Positions 15,157 to 22,726 of a stretch of DNA of 24,484 bases are shown one piece after another (the first letter of the stretch is position 1; each line of letters opens with the position of its first letter). Below the pieces are notes generated by a model. That model was given only the letters and a program-made list of their open reading frames with translations. It was not told the origin of the DNA and did no database searches. The DNA is from a virus. The translations under genes were made by a program, and so were the position numbers. Location of the stretch: positions 1 through 24,484 of IMG/VR virus record IMGVR_UViG_3300032278_000114; one strand, written 5' to 3'.

Positions 15157-15339
15157 ATGGCAGCAGTTAGCGTACAAGTATTCAGATTTGGCCCTCATGA
15201 AGTGGCCGAAGGCACTCTTGCTGCATCTTTTGCAGCAGCGTTAGCGGCTAATTCAACTGCTATTACTAGTAGTAACTTGAAACACTTTGAGAAAGAATTA
15301 ATTCGTGGAGAGGTAGTTTATACTGTTCTGTTCTGGTGA
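15157..15339 (+). CDS. 60-residue hypothetical protein
   Basis: ATG 15157 lies six bases after GGTGA (15146-15150). The product starts MAAVSVQVFRFGPHEVAEGT, has an Ala-rich helix (LAASFAAALAANSTAI) and ends in a hydrophobic EVVYTVLFW tail. The helix is short and polar-flanked, so a membrane segment is unlikely. It sits between two small structural genes with tight spacing and has a proper ribosome binding site, which makes it a credible gene despite its size. Function unknown. Confidence 0.6.
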   Translation: MAAVSVQVFRFGPHEVAEGTLAASFAAALAANSTAITSSNLKHFEKELIRGEVVYTVLFW

Positions 15340-15353
15340 GCGTGGTGATATGA

Positions 15354-15653
15354 ATGGGTTTTCAATTAGAAACGCTTGATGCAGACGCTGTTCTACGCGC
15401 AGAAAAGCAAAATGTGAAGTTTTCTTCTTCCGTAGGGGAAGGGGCTGTCTTCAATACAGAGAGACCTCTTGCTGGTGTGATTTCTAAGCAACGGGCTCGT
15501 ACTGAAGAGGTTGCAGATATTCTCGATATTGGTGCTGGTACTCGTTGTACGCATTGTGGTCTTCTTCATTTCCTATGGAGAAAAGACTGTGGTGCTTGCG
15601 GAAAACCTATGGAGTATAACCTTGGAACTCGTAATGAAGAGGCGAGGTTATGA
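15354..15653 (+). CDS. Small zinc-ribbon protein
   Basis: 99 residues from ATG 15354, about five bases after GGTGA (15344-15348). A C-terminal zinc ribbon is clear: C65-x2-C68-x10-C79-x2-C82 (CTHCG then CGACGKPM). The N-terminal 60 residues include EEVADILDIGAGT and are otherwise unrecognised. The Cys spacing equals that of the first cluster in the portal protein. Its TGA overlaps the next ATG (ATGA), so the two genes are coupled. Zinc ribbons are common in archaeal and phage proteins; here it is probably structural or mediates protein contacts. Confidence 0.7.
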   Translation: MGFQLETLDADAVLRAEKQNVKFSSSVGEGAVFNTERPLAGVISKQRARTEEVADILDIGAGTRCTHCGLLHFLWRKDCGACGKPMEYNLGTRNEEARL

Positions 15654-16084
15654 AGATACTAGTGCTCAAAGCGGCTGACCCTAACAGGCGGCGCAAGGTT
15701 CTAACATCTCATTTTGGCGATGAGCAAGAAATGAGAGTGTGGAAGTGGGCTAATCGGCTTGCTGCTCAACAATCAAGAGAGGCTGGTTTACCTTCATCTG
15801 GTCCTGCATGGGAAGAGATGCGAGATGGTTTATTCCAATCTGCTTTAGAAGACCCCGCATCACAGAATCTCATGACGGTAGATTGGCCTAAACCTGAGTC
15901 TGAGGTAAGTCCTGAGTCTGAGGTAAGTCCTGAACCTGAACCTGAACCTGAAGTAGAAGGTAAGAATGAATTAGCGACTATTATGGCGAAGTATCCTCAT
16001 CTCTTTGATGATGAGGGCAATTTGGCAATGGGAGAACCAATGAATTTGGCGTTTGACGCTCTTCTCAAAATGAGGGGAGTTTAA
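15650..16084 (+). CDS. Hypothetical protein with Pro/Glu repeat linker
   Basis: 144 residues. Residues 1-80 are a helical, Trp-containing domain (EQEMRVWKWANRLAAQQSRE, PAWEEMRDGLFQSALEDPAS). A flexible linker of PESEVS and PEPE repeats follows at about 82-104, then a C-terminal helix (AKYPHLFDDEGNLAMGEPMN). Start ATG overlaps the upstream stop, with GAGG-like purines before it. Just upstream of the head-tail adaptor gene, so a neck-assembly role is possible, but I recognise no family. Confidence 0.65.
   Translation: MKILVLKAADPNRRRKVLTSHFGDEQEMRVWKWANRLAAQQSREAGLPSSGPAWEEMRDGLFQSALEDPASQNLMTVDWPKPESEVSPESEVSPEPEPEPEVEGKNELATIMAKYPHLFDDEGNLAMGEPMNLAFDALLKMRGV
15893..15952 (+). repeat. Tandem coding repeat, Pro/Glu linker
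   Basis: Two identical 18-base copies (15893-15910, 15911-15928) encode PESEVS, followed by four 6-base CCTGAA copies encoding PEPEPEPE. The period is a multiple of three, so the frame is kept. A hinge that can expand or shrink by slippage. Confidence 0.85.
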
Positions 16085-16086
16085 GC

Positions 16087-17757
16087 ATGCCACAGGTTTT
16101 CAGCCCCGGAGAGGCAGAAACTCGTCCGTTAGACCCAGATGCTATTGTGTATACCACCACACAGAAGGTCGCTGACCTTCTTGATATCGGCCCGCAGGAG
16201 GCCGTTTTGGTAAGTGGGGATAGCAACGCAAACGGAGTGTATGTTACTGGTGCTGATTTTCGTAATATTGGATTCGCTGTTGGAGATACGATTCTGATTT
16301 ATTCCGATGGAGACCCACTAGGGGTCACTCGTACCATAACTTCGGTTGCTACTGATACTCTAGGTGTGAAATTAGTTTTCGCTGATACTATCACACATGC
16401 CAATTTTCAAGTGATTGATAATGCCTATGTGCAGAATCAGTCTTCCTTTACTGATGGTTTCGGTAAAACCAGAGGATTGACCAAAACTAAGGTGGAAGCA
16501 ATCATCAAAAGGATGCAAGATAGGATAGATAATCAGACACATAATGCTTGGAGACCTTATCTTGTTACAACGGAATACATCAATTTCGACACATACAAGC
16601 CATATAGAAGGCGATATTACACTGATTATGTAGGTACAACCCCACTCTTGTTCCGTAATGTGCAACAAATTTTGAGGCTTGAACTGTGGCAAGGTGATGA
16701 TTATCGAGAAATAGGGGCAGCGGAGGCTAGAGTGAAAGTTAGTGATTATACAGCGTTATCTGGTGATTCTATTTATTTGGCTGCTGGTAATGGGAGTACT
16801 GCTACACTTACTGTAGGAACTGGAACTACCAATTGGCGGTCAGATTTCGATAAAATAACTACTGCTCAGAACATTGTTGACCTCATTAACAAGGAAGATA
16901 GAGTCGGTAAGACCGCAGTAGATTTTGCCCCTGCTTTTACATTAGAGGGGAGTACTAGTAATGTGGCCCTTCATAACGAGTTTCTTGCTACATGTAATTC
17001 TGATTATGGGTCTGGCGTGATTAAGATAACTAGTATGAGGGATACTGTCGGTGGGGAGACTTGTTCTATTGCGGTGAGCGATACTACAGCATTGAATATA
17101 GAACAAACAGGTGATGTAGATGCGTATAGTGCTTCTACTTCTGGTAGTTCAGGTTCCGCAGTTATTACTCTTGGTTATGTCTATGAAGATGGGGTGGCTA
17201 CTACAACTGCTTCAGATAATGCGGGTTTTGTGGAGAAGGGTTTGATACAGGTAGGAGATGAAGTGGTGTCCTATACAGGTAAAACTGCTACTACACTTCA
17301 TCCTGATACTGGGGCGGTTACTGCTTGGGGTACTTTTACTGGTTGTGCTAATTTGAATGGTACGCCTCTTACTACTCTCAATACTACTGGGATACGCATG
17401 TTACAACATAAGTTGTCAATTGACCTTGTAGGTGGTAGTGCTAGTGGAGACAAGGGAAGACTCAAAGATTGGTGGATAGACCCGGAAATGGGCATTATCT
17501 ACTTCAACAACTCATATCCTTTCTTTGAGTGGAACGCTATCAAAGTAGCGTATATTCACGGAGAGAGATATGTCGAGAAAGCAATCGAGGATATGTGCAC
17601 CAAGATGGTGGCGATTGACTTATTGATGAGTGATGACCGAAGCGTACTCATTCCAGAGGGTACGCAGAATGTGGATTTGGCTAGTAAGATACAGTTGTAT
17701 CGTGCAGATGTGGATAGAACAATGCCTCGATATATGGAGGTGGTAGCCTTTGAGTGA
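16087..17757 (+). CDS. Head-tail adaptor (connector) protein with large insertion
   Basis: 556 residues. The likely role is the ring that joins portal and tail. Supporting features: the block around KTKVEAIIKRMQDRIDNQTH followed by YRRRYYTDYVGTTPLLFRNV and ILRLELWQGDDYREI, a pattern of phage head-tail adaptors (long helix, then strands contacting the portal), and a C-terminal helix EDMCTKMVAIDLLMSDD with a final acidic-aromatic MPRYMEVVAFE. Adaptors are usually under 250 residues; here Thr/Ser/Gly-rich beta sequence is inserted at about 225-460 and the N-terminus has an extra 110-residue beta region. Start ATG 16087 follows the previous stop by two bases. The end overlaps the next gene by eight bases. 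Confidence 0.6.
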   Translation: MPQVFSPGEAETRPLDPDAIVYTTTQKVADLLDIGPQEAVLVSGDSNANGVYVTGADFRNIGFAVGDTILIYSDGDPLGVTRTITSVATDTLGVKLVFADTITHANFQVIDNAYVQNQSSFTDGFGKTRGLTKTKVEAIIKRMQDRIDNQTHNAWRPYLVTTEYINFDTYKPYRRRYYTDYVGTTPLLFRNVQQILRLELWQGDDYREIGAAEARVKVSDYTALSGDSIYLAAGNGSTATLTVGTGTTNWRSDFDKITTAQNIVDLINKEDRVGKTAVDFAPAFTLEGSTSNVALHNEFLATCNSDYGSGVIKITSMRDTVGGETCSIAVSDTTALNIEQTGDVDAYSASTSGSSGSAVITLGYVYEDGVATTTASDNAGFVEKGLIQVGDEVVSYTGKTATTLHPDTGAVTAWGTFTGCANLNGTPLTTLNTTGIRMLQHKLSIDLVGGSASGDKGRLKDWWIDPEMGIIYFNNSYPFFEWNAIKVAYIHGERYVEKAIEDMCTKMVAIDLLMSDDRSVLIPEGTQNVDLASKIQLYRADVDRTMPRYMEVVAFE

Positions 17758-18100
17758 CCCGTTTGATGATTTTCATGATGCGCTTGTAACTACCCAAAGG
17801 GAAGATGTGAGACATCAAAACGATATGAAGGAGTACTTCGTGAATAATCCTAAAGAGCATGTAGATAGAATTCATAAACACGAGATGGATGCTTCTGATT
17901 ACATTAAAGAGGATGGGAAGTTGCTTCACAAAGAAAGCAAAGAGCCATTAACAGCAAATCAGAAACAGGCTTTTACTAACAAGGTGAAGCACTTGATTCT
18001 AAGCGGCGCTGTTGGTCCTCATCCTCTTCTTGAAGAACAGAATCTTATCTACAAAGATGGTGCGTTAATCACTAATAGAGAGAAATACAGGGAGGATTGA
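17750..18100 (+). CDS. Small charged helical neck-region protein
   Basis: 116 residues starting at TTG 17750, five bases after GGAGGTGG (17737-17744), which makes this unusual start convincing. The product (MSDPFDDFHDALVTTQREDV onward) is charged and helical, rich in His and Lys, with no known motif. It overlaps the adaptor gene by eight bases and is followed immediately by the tail completion candidate, so it is probably a neck or tail-completion factor. Family not recognised. Confidence 0.7.
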   Translation: MSDPFDDFHDALVTTQREDVRHQNDMKEYFVNNPKEHVDRIHKHEMDASDYIKEDGKLLHKESKEPLTANQKQAFTNKVKHLILSGAVGPHPLLEEQNLIYKDGALITNREKYRED

Positions 18101-18102
18101 GT

Positions 18103-18552
18103 ATGGTTGCAACTTTCCTAGAAGGTATTGATGTACTTCTTGACACCCTTTCCACTAATTGGAACAGGGGAAATACCAACAATTTCAAGCCGATAATCAT
18201 AGATATCGCTGATACAGGAGCAGAGAGAGGAAAGCGTTTGGACTTGAGTAACCATGACTATATTCTAGTCTTTGAGACCGCACACAACGAAGAGACCCCA
18301 GACATACTGTATGACTTCGTTACGACTCGCATCAATATAACGCTAGACTGCAGGACTACTCGCTCTAGGGTACACATGCAAAAGATGGAAAATGAGATAC
18401 GCCGTGCCATCCATTTGAAGCGTAAGGGGGATGGGGCTAACTTCGACAGGTTAGTATACAAAACCCGTACAGACCTATCTGATAGGAGTAAGCATTTGTT
18501 CAGGATTACCTTCCAAGTCGAAGTGATTATTTTCGCAGAACTAATACCATGA
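18103..18552 (+). CDS. Tail terminator / head-tail joining candidate
   Basis: 149 residues from ATG 18103, seven bases after GGAGG (18091-18095); an in-frame TTG at 18097 is too close to that box. Opens with an amphipathic helix (TFLEGIDVLLDTLSTNW), then alternating strands (YILVFETAH, FVTTRINITLDCRTT), a helix (RVHMQKMENEIRRAIHLKRK) and late strands (LFRITFQVEVIIFAELI). This alpha/beta order and size match tail completion (terminator) proteins, which cap the tail tube at the head-proximal end. Position directly before the tail tube gene agrees. Family assignment is by pattern, not by a specific motif. Confidence 0.6.
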   Translation: MVATFLEGIDVLLDTLSTNWNRGNTNNFKPIIIDIADTGAERGKRLDLSNHDYILVFETAHNEETPDILYDFVTTRINITLDCRTTRSRVHMQKMENEIRRAIHLKRKGDGANFDRLVYKTRTDLSDRSKHLFRITFQVEVIIFAELIP

Positions 18553-18563
18553 GGTGAAAAAAG

Positions 18564-20567
18564 ATGCCGCCATCAACAGTCTACAAGGGTGATTTAACAG
18601 AAGTTACTTTCGGTCACGAAAGCGGTATGGATTTGACGGATAATTATGGAAGTTCATTTCATTTCATAGCAAAAGCAGATGTTAGTTGGCCTAATATTGA
18701 CACGAGTATAATCACCTTTAGTGGTGGGGCTTCTGGCTCTCCGGTAAATAGTGGTGTACTGAATTATCCTACTGGTATGTTGGTAGGTTCTAGATTGGTC
18801 TTCTCTGGAATCACAAGTGATTTCCTTCCGGCTGATAATCATTCTAATGGTGGACCTTCGTATACTATTGTGAAGCATGTGGTTGTTGGTGGGGCAACTG
18901 AACTAACCATCAGTCCTGCTTTGAAAACGGACCATAGTAGCGCGGTTACTTCTACTAATGGGACATTGCATATCCTTCCTTACAAGACCCCTTCGATGGA
19001 TACGGGTATGGTGTATCATGCAAATGCCAATGAGTCTGGTGAGAGGGTTCTCACGGACCAATTCGTTGGACTGGTAGGCACTATTGCCCTTCCTGAGACG
19101 ACTGTGGACCTCAAGCGCTACCATGTTGTAGGTCTTGGTCGTGATGTTGCGGTACAGGTTCCCGGTAGGTTCCTCAACCAAGGTGGCTCTTTTGAGACGA
19201 ATCTGCATAACTCTCGTTGGTTCTATTACGCACTTGGTCATGAAGTCACGAGTGTGGGTACACCTCAAGACGCACATGCTACTGAAACTTACCGCCTTAA
19301 TGCGGATATATCGGCTGGTGACAGTTCATTCACATACGATTCAAGTGGTAATACTGCTCCTGCTCTTGATGGTGTAGATATAGGACCGGGGGATAACATT
19401 GTCTTGATAGAAACAAACACCACAGATATCAATGTGCACAGAGAGACCACTAGTGATGGCACATGGCCGACTGTGACTTCTCAAGGTATCATAAGTAAGG
19501 CAATAAAGCAAGAAACTCGCCGTGTAGTTGCTATAACATCGTCTGGGTCACCGAATGTCGGGAGAATTTGGGTAGATGACCCTTTCAATTTCTCACATGC
19601 TGATAATATTGTAGTTGAGTTTGTTAGATTTGAAGACTCTTCACAGCGTGGTAGTCCACATATGTCTACCTCAACTGCTTCTTATGGGACTATCTCAAAT
19701 CCAACAAAACGCCTTCTCTTCTCTCGTACAACGGTTCCTTCATTCGCTATGGAAGTGAGTATCAGGAGAAACGACTCTGATTCTGGTGTTTTGACTACTG
19801 AGGTTACGGATGGTGGCCCTTCTGACTCAAAGCAACTCACTCGTATGTTCAGAGGTTGCAAAGTGAAGGACTGGTCTCTTACTGCTGATACCGATGCTGC
19901 AGTTCGCATGACTGTGAACTTCGATGCTGCTCTTTGCTATACCGATACAGGTAGGTTAGAAGGTACTGCTAATGATGGAGATAGATATGACTGTCATCGG
20001 TTGTTTGAGGACACAGCGCATAATGAGACGGCTAGAAAGGTGTCTGGTATAGCCAAGAGGACTCAGAAACCCTTCATGTTCTACAATGGGACAATGCAAG
20101 TAGGGGGGGTTACTATTGGGCAGGTTGTGAGTTTCACTTTGAACGGTTCTACTGGTGTAGAGCAGTACTATACGATAACAGGTGCTAATGTACCGGATTC
20201 CGCTACTGACCAAGTTCCGTTTGCTGGGACTAGGAATCCCGCTATTGCTGTAGAGGGCAAGACAGAGTACGACCTTGAGATGGAAATCATTGTTGATGAC
20301 CCCCTGTTCTATCACAAGATGCGTAGAGCAGTAGACCATTTCGATGATGATACGAGTGATACAACAGATGCTGATATGATTCGCCTTTCTTTCACCAAAC
20401 AGGGTACAGGTGCTACAAGGGAGACTATGGATATAGTCATGGATGATTACTTCATCGTGGAGGCCCCCTTACCCATACCTGAAGACAAGGGACCAATCAG
20501 GAGCACATTGAAGATTCTACCTAAGTCTGTTAGAGTGGTTGCGGTAGACACACTATTACATTCATGA
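18564..20567 (+). CDS. Major tail tube protein, oversized
   Basis: 667 residues from ATG 18564, after GAGGTGA (18551-18557). Opens with GDLTEVTFGHESGMDLTDNY, and has DLKRYHVVGLGRDVAVQVPG and FLNQGGSFETNLHNSRWFYY, then late KVKDWSLTADTDAAVRMTVN, GTMQVGGVTIGQVVSFTLNG and EYDLEMEIIVDDPLFYHKM. These describe a beta-barrel unit of a tail tube fold, with the 'gGsie..l' loop and a paired 'sftl..n' strand. Usual tail tube proteins are 150-350 residues; here additional beta-rich stretches are inserted (about 35-130 and 235-360). Position between terminator and tail chaperones is exactly that of the tube gene. Probably polymerises around the tape measure. Confidence 0.7.
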   Translation: MPPSTVYKGDLTEVTFGHESGMDLTDNYGSSFHFIAKADVSWPNIDTSIITFSGGASGSPVNSGVLNYPTGMLVGSRLVFSGITSDFLPADNHSNGGPSYTIVKHVVVGGATELTISPALKTDHSSAVTSTNGTLHILPYKTPSMDTGMVYHANANESGERVLTDQFVGLVGTIALPETTVDLKRYHVVGLGRDVAVQVPGRFLNQGGSFETNLHNSRWFYYALGHEVTSVGTPQDAHATETYRLNADISAGDSSFTYDSSGNTAPALDGVDIGPGDNIVLIETNTTDINVHRETTSDGTWPTVTSQGIISKAIKQETRRVVAITSSGSPNVGRIWVDDPFNFSHADNIVVEFVRFEDSSQRGSPHMSTSTASYGTISNPTKRLLFSRTTVPSFAMEVSIRRNDSDSGVLTTEVTDGGPSDSKQLTRMFRGCKVKDWSLTADTDAAVRMTVNFDAALCYTDTGRLEGTANDGDRYDCHRLFEDTAHNETARKVSGIAKRTQKPFMFYNGTMQVGGVTIGQVVSFTLNGSTGVEQYYTITGANVPDSATDQVPFAGTRNPAIAVEGKTEYDLEMEIIVDDPLFYHKMRRAVDHFDDDTSDTTDADMIRLSFTKQGTGATRETMDIVMDDYFIVEAPLPIPEDKGPIRSTLKILPKSVRVVAVDTLLHS

Positions 20568-20576
20568 GGGAGTCGT

Positions 20577-21290
20577 ATGCTACCACCAGAATTGACAAGA
20601 GCCAAGTATTTCAATCGCAATGGGCGAGATGCTTATCTTGAGTGGGTATTGGATATCACAGGTATTCCCTTTAGTGCTAAGATGCTCAAATATGGGACTA
20701 GGCCACCAATAGATGCTATTCTTATGACGGGTATACCTCAAGAGGAAGAGGAAGAGGAAGAGCCGGAATGGGTTCAAGCAGCAATTGATGTGCCGGGAAT
20801 CAGTTTGACTAATCCTGATGACGATGGGGGCCTTGTATTAACACCGCCAATAGAAACACCGTTGATAGAATCAGAACCGGAAGAGGCTCTTCCACCAGTT
20901 GAGGAAGAAATGGTGATAGAAGAAATCCAACAACCGGAACCAGAAATAGCAGAAGAGGAACAGGTAGAGACTGAAATTGTTTCCTCATTGGTTATCCCTA
21001 CGATGGATAACCCATTTAGCAGTATTGATTACAATTCATGGACTGTCAGAGAACTACAGGAGGAATGTAGAGAACGCGGTATTACCATTCGTGGTACTAA
21101 AGCCGAAGTTGTCTTACGCCTACGAAGGAATGATGACGGTATCATGGATGACACCGCAAACGGCGAGTCTGAAGCCCCCTCGGAAGAGGCTGCTGAAGAA
21201 ACGCAGGATGCCCCCTCGGAAGAGGCTGTAACCATAGGTGATGAAAATGCAAATAGCGAACAAGGAGAGTATACTAGCGAAGAAGAGTGA
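20577..21290 (+). CDS. Acidic protein with C-terminal SAP domain
   Basis: 237 residues from ATG 20577 with GAGGGAG upstream. The N-terminal 60 residues (LTRAKYFNRNGRDAYLEWVL) look folded. A long acidic, Pro-rich linker with runs of Glu follows (about 61-145). Residues about 155-183 match a SAP motif: WTVRELQEECRERGI, TKAEVVLRLR. SAP domains bind DNA or sometimes protein. The last 45 residues are acidic with two APSEEA repeats. It overlaps the next gene by 44 bases. In a tail module it may be a tail assembly factor or attach to DNA at the neck; function unproven. Confidence 0.7.
   Translation: MLPPELTRAKYFNRNGRDAYLEWVLDITGIPFSAKMLKYGTRPPIDAILMTGIPQEEEEEEEPEWVQAAIDVPGISLTNPDDDGGLVLTPPIETPLIESEPEEALPPVEEEMVIEEIQQPEPEIAEEEQVETEIVSSLVIPTMDNPFSSIDYNSWTVRELQEECRERGITIRGTKAEVVLRLRRNDDGIMDDTANGESEAPSEEAAEETQDAPSEEAVTIGDENANSEQGEYTSEEE
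21174..21228 (+). repeat. 19-base direct repeat in acidic tail
   Basis: GCCCCCTCGGAAGAGGCTG occurs at 21174-21192 and again at 21210-21228, with a 36-base period. It encodes APSEEA twice inside the acidic C-terminus, so it is a coding repeat rather than a site for recombination. Confidence 0.85.
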
Positions 21291-21609
21291 ACAGAGACAT
21301 GAGGTACAGGTTGACAGGGATAACCCTGACAGCGTGTTGGAAGTGTGGGTGAGGGATATCACCTTTTTTGATATCCAGAAAGCCGCACAAAGCATGTTTG
21401 TGTTAGAAGGGGAAGAGGTTTCTTTAGACCTTGAAGGATATTGGCGCTACGCCTTTACTAATTGGGTAGTGCGTACCAATCCAGAACTGACCCCGGATGA
21501 ATTGGGGCAGATTAACGCCTATGTTGGAGAGCAAATAGCGTCCTTGCTCCCTAAGCCAGATGAACTGGCGGAGGCGATGCAAGGGGGTTTTACCAAGGCG
21601 AACAACTGA
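21247..21609 (+). CDS. Tail assembly chaperone, G-like short form
   Basis: 120 residues from ATG 21247, five bases after AGGTGA (21236-21241); earlier in-frame GTG 21238 and ATG 21241 overlap that box. Contains RDNPDSVLEVWVRDITFFDI, an FVLEGEEVSLDLEGYWRYAF helix region, ELTPDELGQINAYVGEQIAS and LPKPDELAEAMQGGFTKANN. Placement just before the tape measure, and a frameshift site near its 3' end, identify it as the G form of a G/GT chaperone pair that keeps the tape measure soluble and recruits tube subunits. It terminates at TGA 21607-21609 unless the -1 shift occurs. Confidence 0.8.
   Translation: MQIANKESILAKKSEQRHEVQVDRDNPDSVLEVWVRDITFFDIQKAAQSMFVLEGEEVSLDLEGYWRYAFTNWVVRTNPELTPDELGQINAYVGEQIASLLPKPDELAEAMQGGFTKANN
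21585..21591 (+). other. Programmed -1 frameshift site GGGTTTT
   Basis: The zero-frame codons are GGT TTT with a preceding G, so the heptamer reads G GGT TTT, an exact X XXY YYZ slippery site. Slipping back by one base re-pairs as GGG TTT and enters a frame open to 21887. The zero-frame stop is 16 bases downstream of the site. I did not find a clear stem-loop by eye. Confidence 0.8.
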
Positions 21610-21887
21610 AGATTCAGCAGTTCCTCAAGAAAAAGACAATTGAGAACGCTGAAGACCTGAGACTTCAGGTAGAGTTGTTCGCCTATATCATAGCAAAACA
21701 TTACAACATATCACTCAAGGAAGTATACAGTATGGATGACAATCTTTTCACACAATCTCTCTCATGGGCCCTTGCCATCCAAGAGGAAGAGGCTAGAGAG
21801 AATGCTAGGCAGAGAATGGAAGCCAATACCGGACAAGAAGCCATATCTATGGATTATGATTTCTTACAAATGGAGGATGATTTCTAA
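21591..21887 (+). CDS. T-domain extension of tail chaperone (GT form)
   Basis: After the -1 shift the frame continues YQGEQLKIQQFLKKKTIENA and on to the TAA at 21885-21887 without a stop, adding 98 residues for a GT product of about 213. The extension is helical (LRLQVELFAYIIAKHYNISL, SLSWALAIQEEEARENARQR) as expected for the T part that binds the tape measure. There is no good ribosome binding site before the TTG at 21675, so an independent gene is unlikely. The last base of its stop is the first base of the tape measure ATG. Confidence 0.8.
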   Translation, partial: YQGEQLKIQQFLKKKTIENAEDLRLQVELFAYIIAKHYNISLKEVYSMDDNLFTQSLSWALAIQEEEARENARQRMEANTGQEAISMDYDFLQMEDDF

Positions 21888-22726
21888 TGGCGCTTGGTAG
21901 TTTGATTACCAGTTTAGCCGCTGTGAGTTCTTCAACTGGTAGTATATCTCGCGCCTTTTCCTCTTTCTTTCCCACACTGAAACTGTTGAAGGCAAGACTT
22001 GCGGAGGTTTTCTCAAATGGGAAAACGAAAGCCATAGAGATGTGGGAAGATGCAAAAGCCAGTTTCAAAGAACACATGCTTAATCTCTGGGAAGGGTTTG
22101 AAGACAGATTCCCTAATCTCGCTGCATTCATAGTGAATGTGAAGAAAGCCTTCTCTACTGCTAGAACGAATATTTCTGAATTCTTTGGTGGTTTAGGTGA
22201 ACGCTGGGATAATTTCAAGGAAAGAATAACCACATTTAGTTTGAAAGGTTGGTTATCAAATCAAAAAAATAACTTCTTTGAGTGGTTAGGGAAAATAAAA
22301 ATGAAGGTTATAGAAACTTGGAATGGCCTTAAGATGAAAATTGGAAATATGGCTTCAGGTGCTGGGAATACTATTTCTGGGGGGGCAAATGATTTACTTA
22401 CAACTCTGCTTAATTTTTCTGCTGCAGGTAGAGGTGTGAATTATATAAGGGAAAATTATGCTGGTGGTGGAATTGCTAGTGGGCCTACAAGTGGCTATCC
22501 TGCTATGTTACATGGAAGAGAGGCTGTTATCCCCTTGAGTGGGGGTAGGAGCGTTCCAGTAGAAATGAGGGGCGGCGCAGGTCAGGTATTCAATATCAAG
22601 ATAGATGTATCAGGTGTTGTGGACCGCACCGATAAACGCGCCCTTGCTCGTGAGATAGGCAATCTGATTCAATCTGAAGTCGCCCGTTCAATGGGCGGTC
22701 AAACTCGTAGAGGAAGGAGAGCCTGA
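21887..22726 (+). CDS. Tape measure protein, unusually short
   Basis: 279 residues starting at ATG 21887 (TAATG overlap). It sets tail length and is injected with the genome in many phages. The C-terminal region shows the common tape measure ending: an AGGGIASGPTSGYPAMLHGR block with REAVIPLSGGRSVPVEM, followed by FNIKIDVSGVVDRTDKRALA and a final Arg-rich helix. The N-terminal 180 residues are amphipathic helices with regularly spaced Trp and Phe (EMWEDAKASFKEHMLNLWEG). Family members are often 600 to over 1500 residues. If 0.15 nm per residue applies, the tail would be near 42 nm. The next gene overlaps by one base (TGATG). Confidence 0.8.
   Translation: MALGSLITSLAAVSSSTGSISRAFSSFFPTLKLLKARLAEVFSNGKTKAIEMWEDAKASFKEHMLNLWEGFEDRFPNLAAFIVNVKKAFSTARTNISEFFGGLGERWDNFKERITTFSLKGWLSNQKNNFFEWLGKIKMKVIETWNGLKMKIGNMASGAGNTISGGANDLLTTLLNFSAAGRGVNYIRENYAGGGIASGPTSGYPAMLHGREAVIPLSGGRSVPVEMRGGAGQVFNIKIDVSGVVDRTDKRALAREIGNLIQSEVARSMGGQTRRGRRA

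Noticed and set aside
15141-15170. ATG overlapping the stop of the 81-residue gene, giving a nine-residue peptide
   Set aside because: Too short and it contains the ribosome binding site of the real gene at 15157.
21675-21887. Independent 70-residue gene starting at TTG 21675
   Set aside because: No ribosome binding site, and the frame extends upstream without a stop to the GGGTTTT slippery site.
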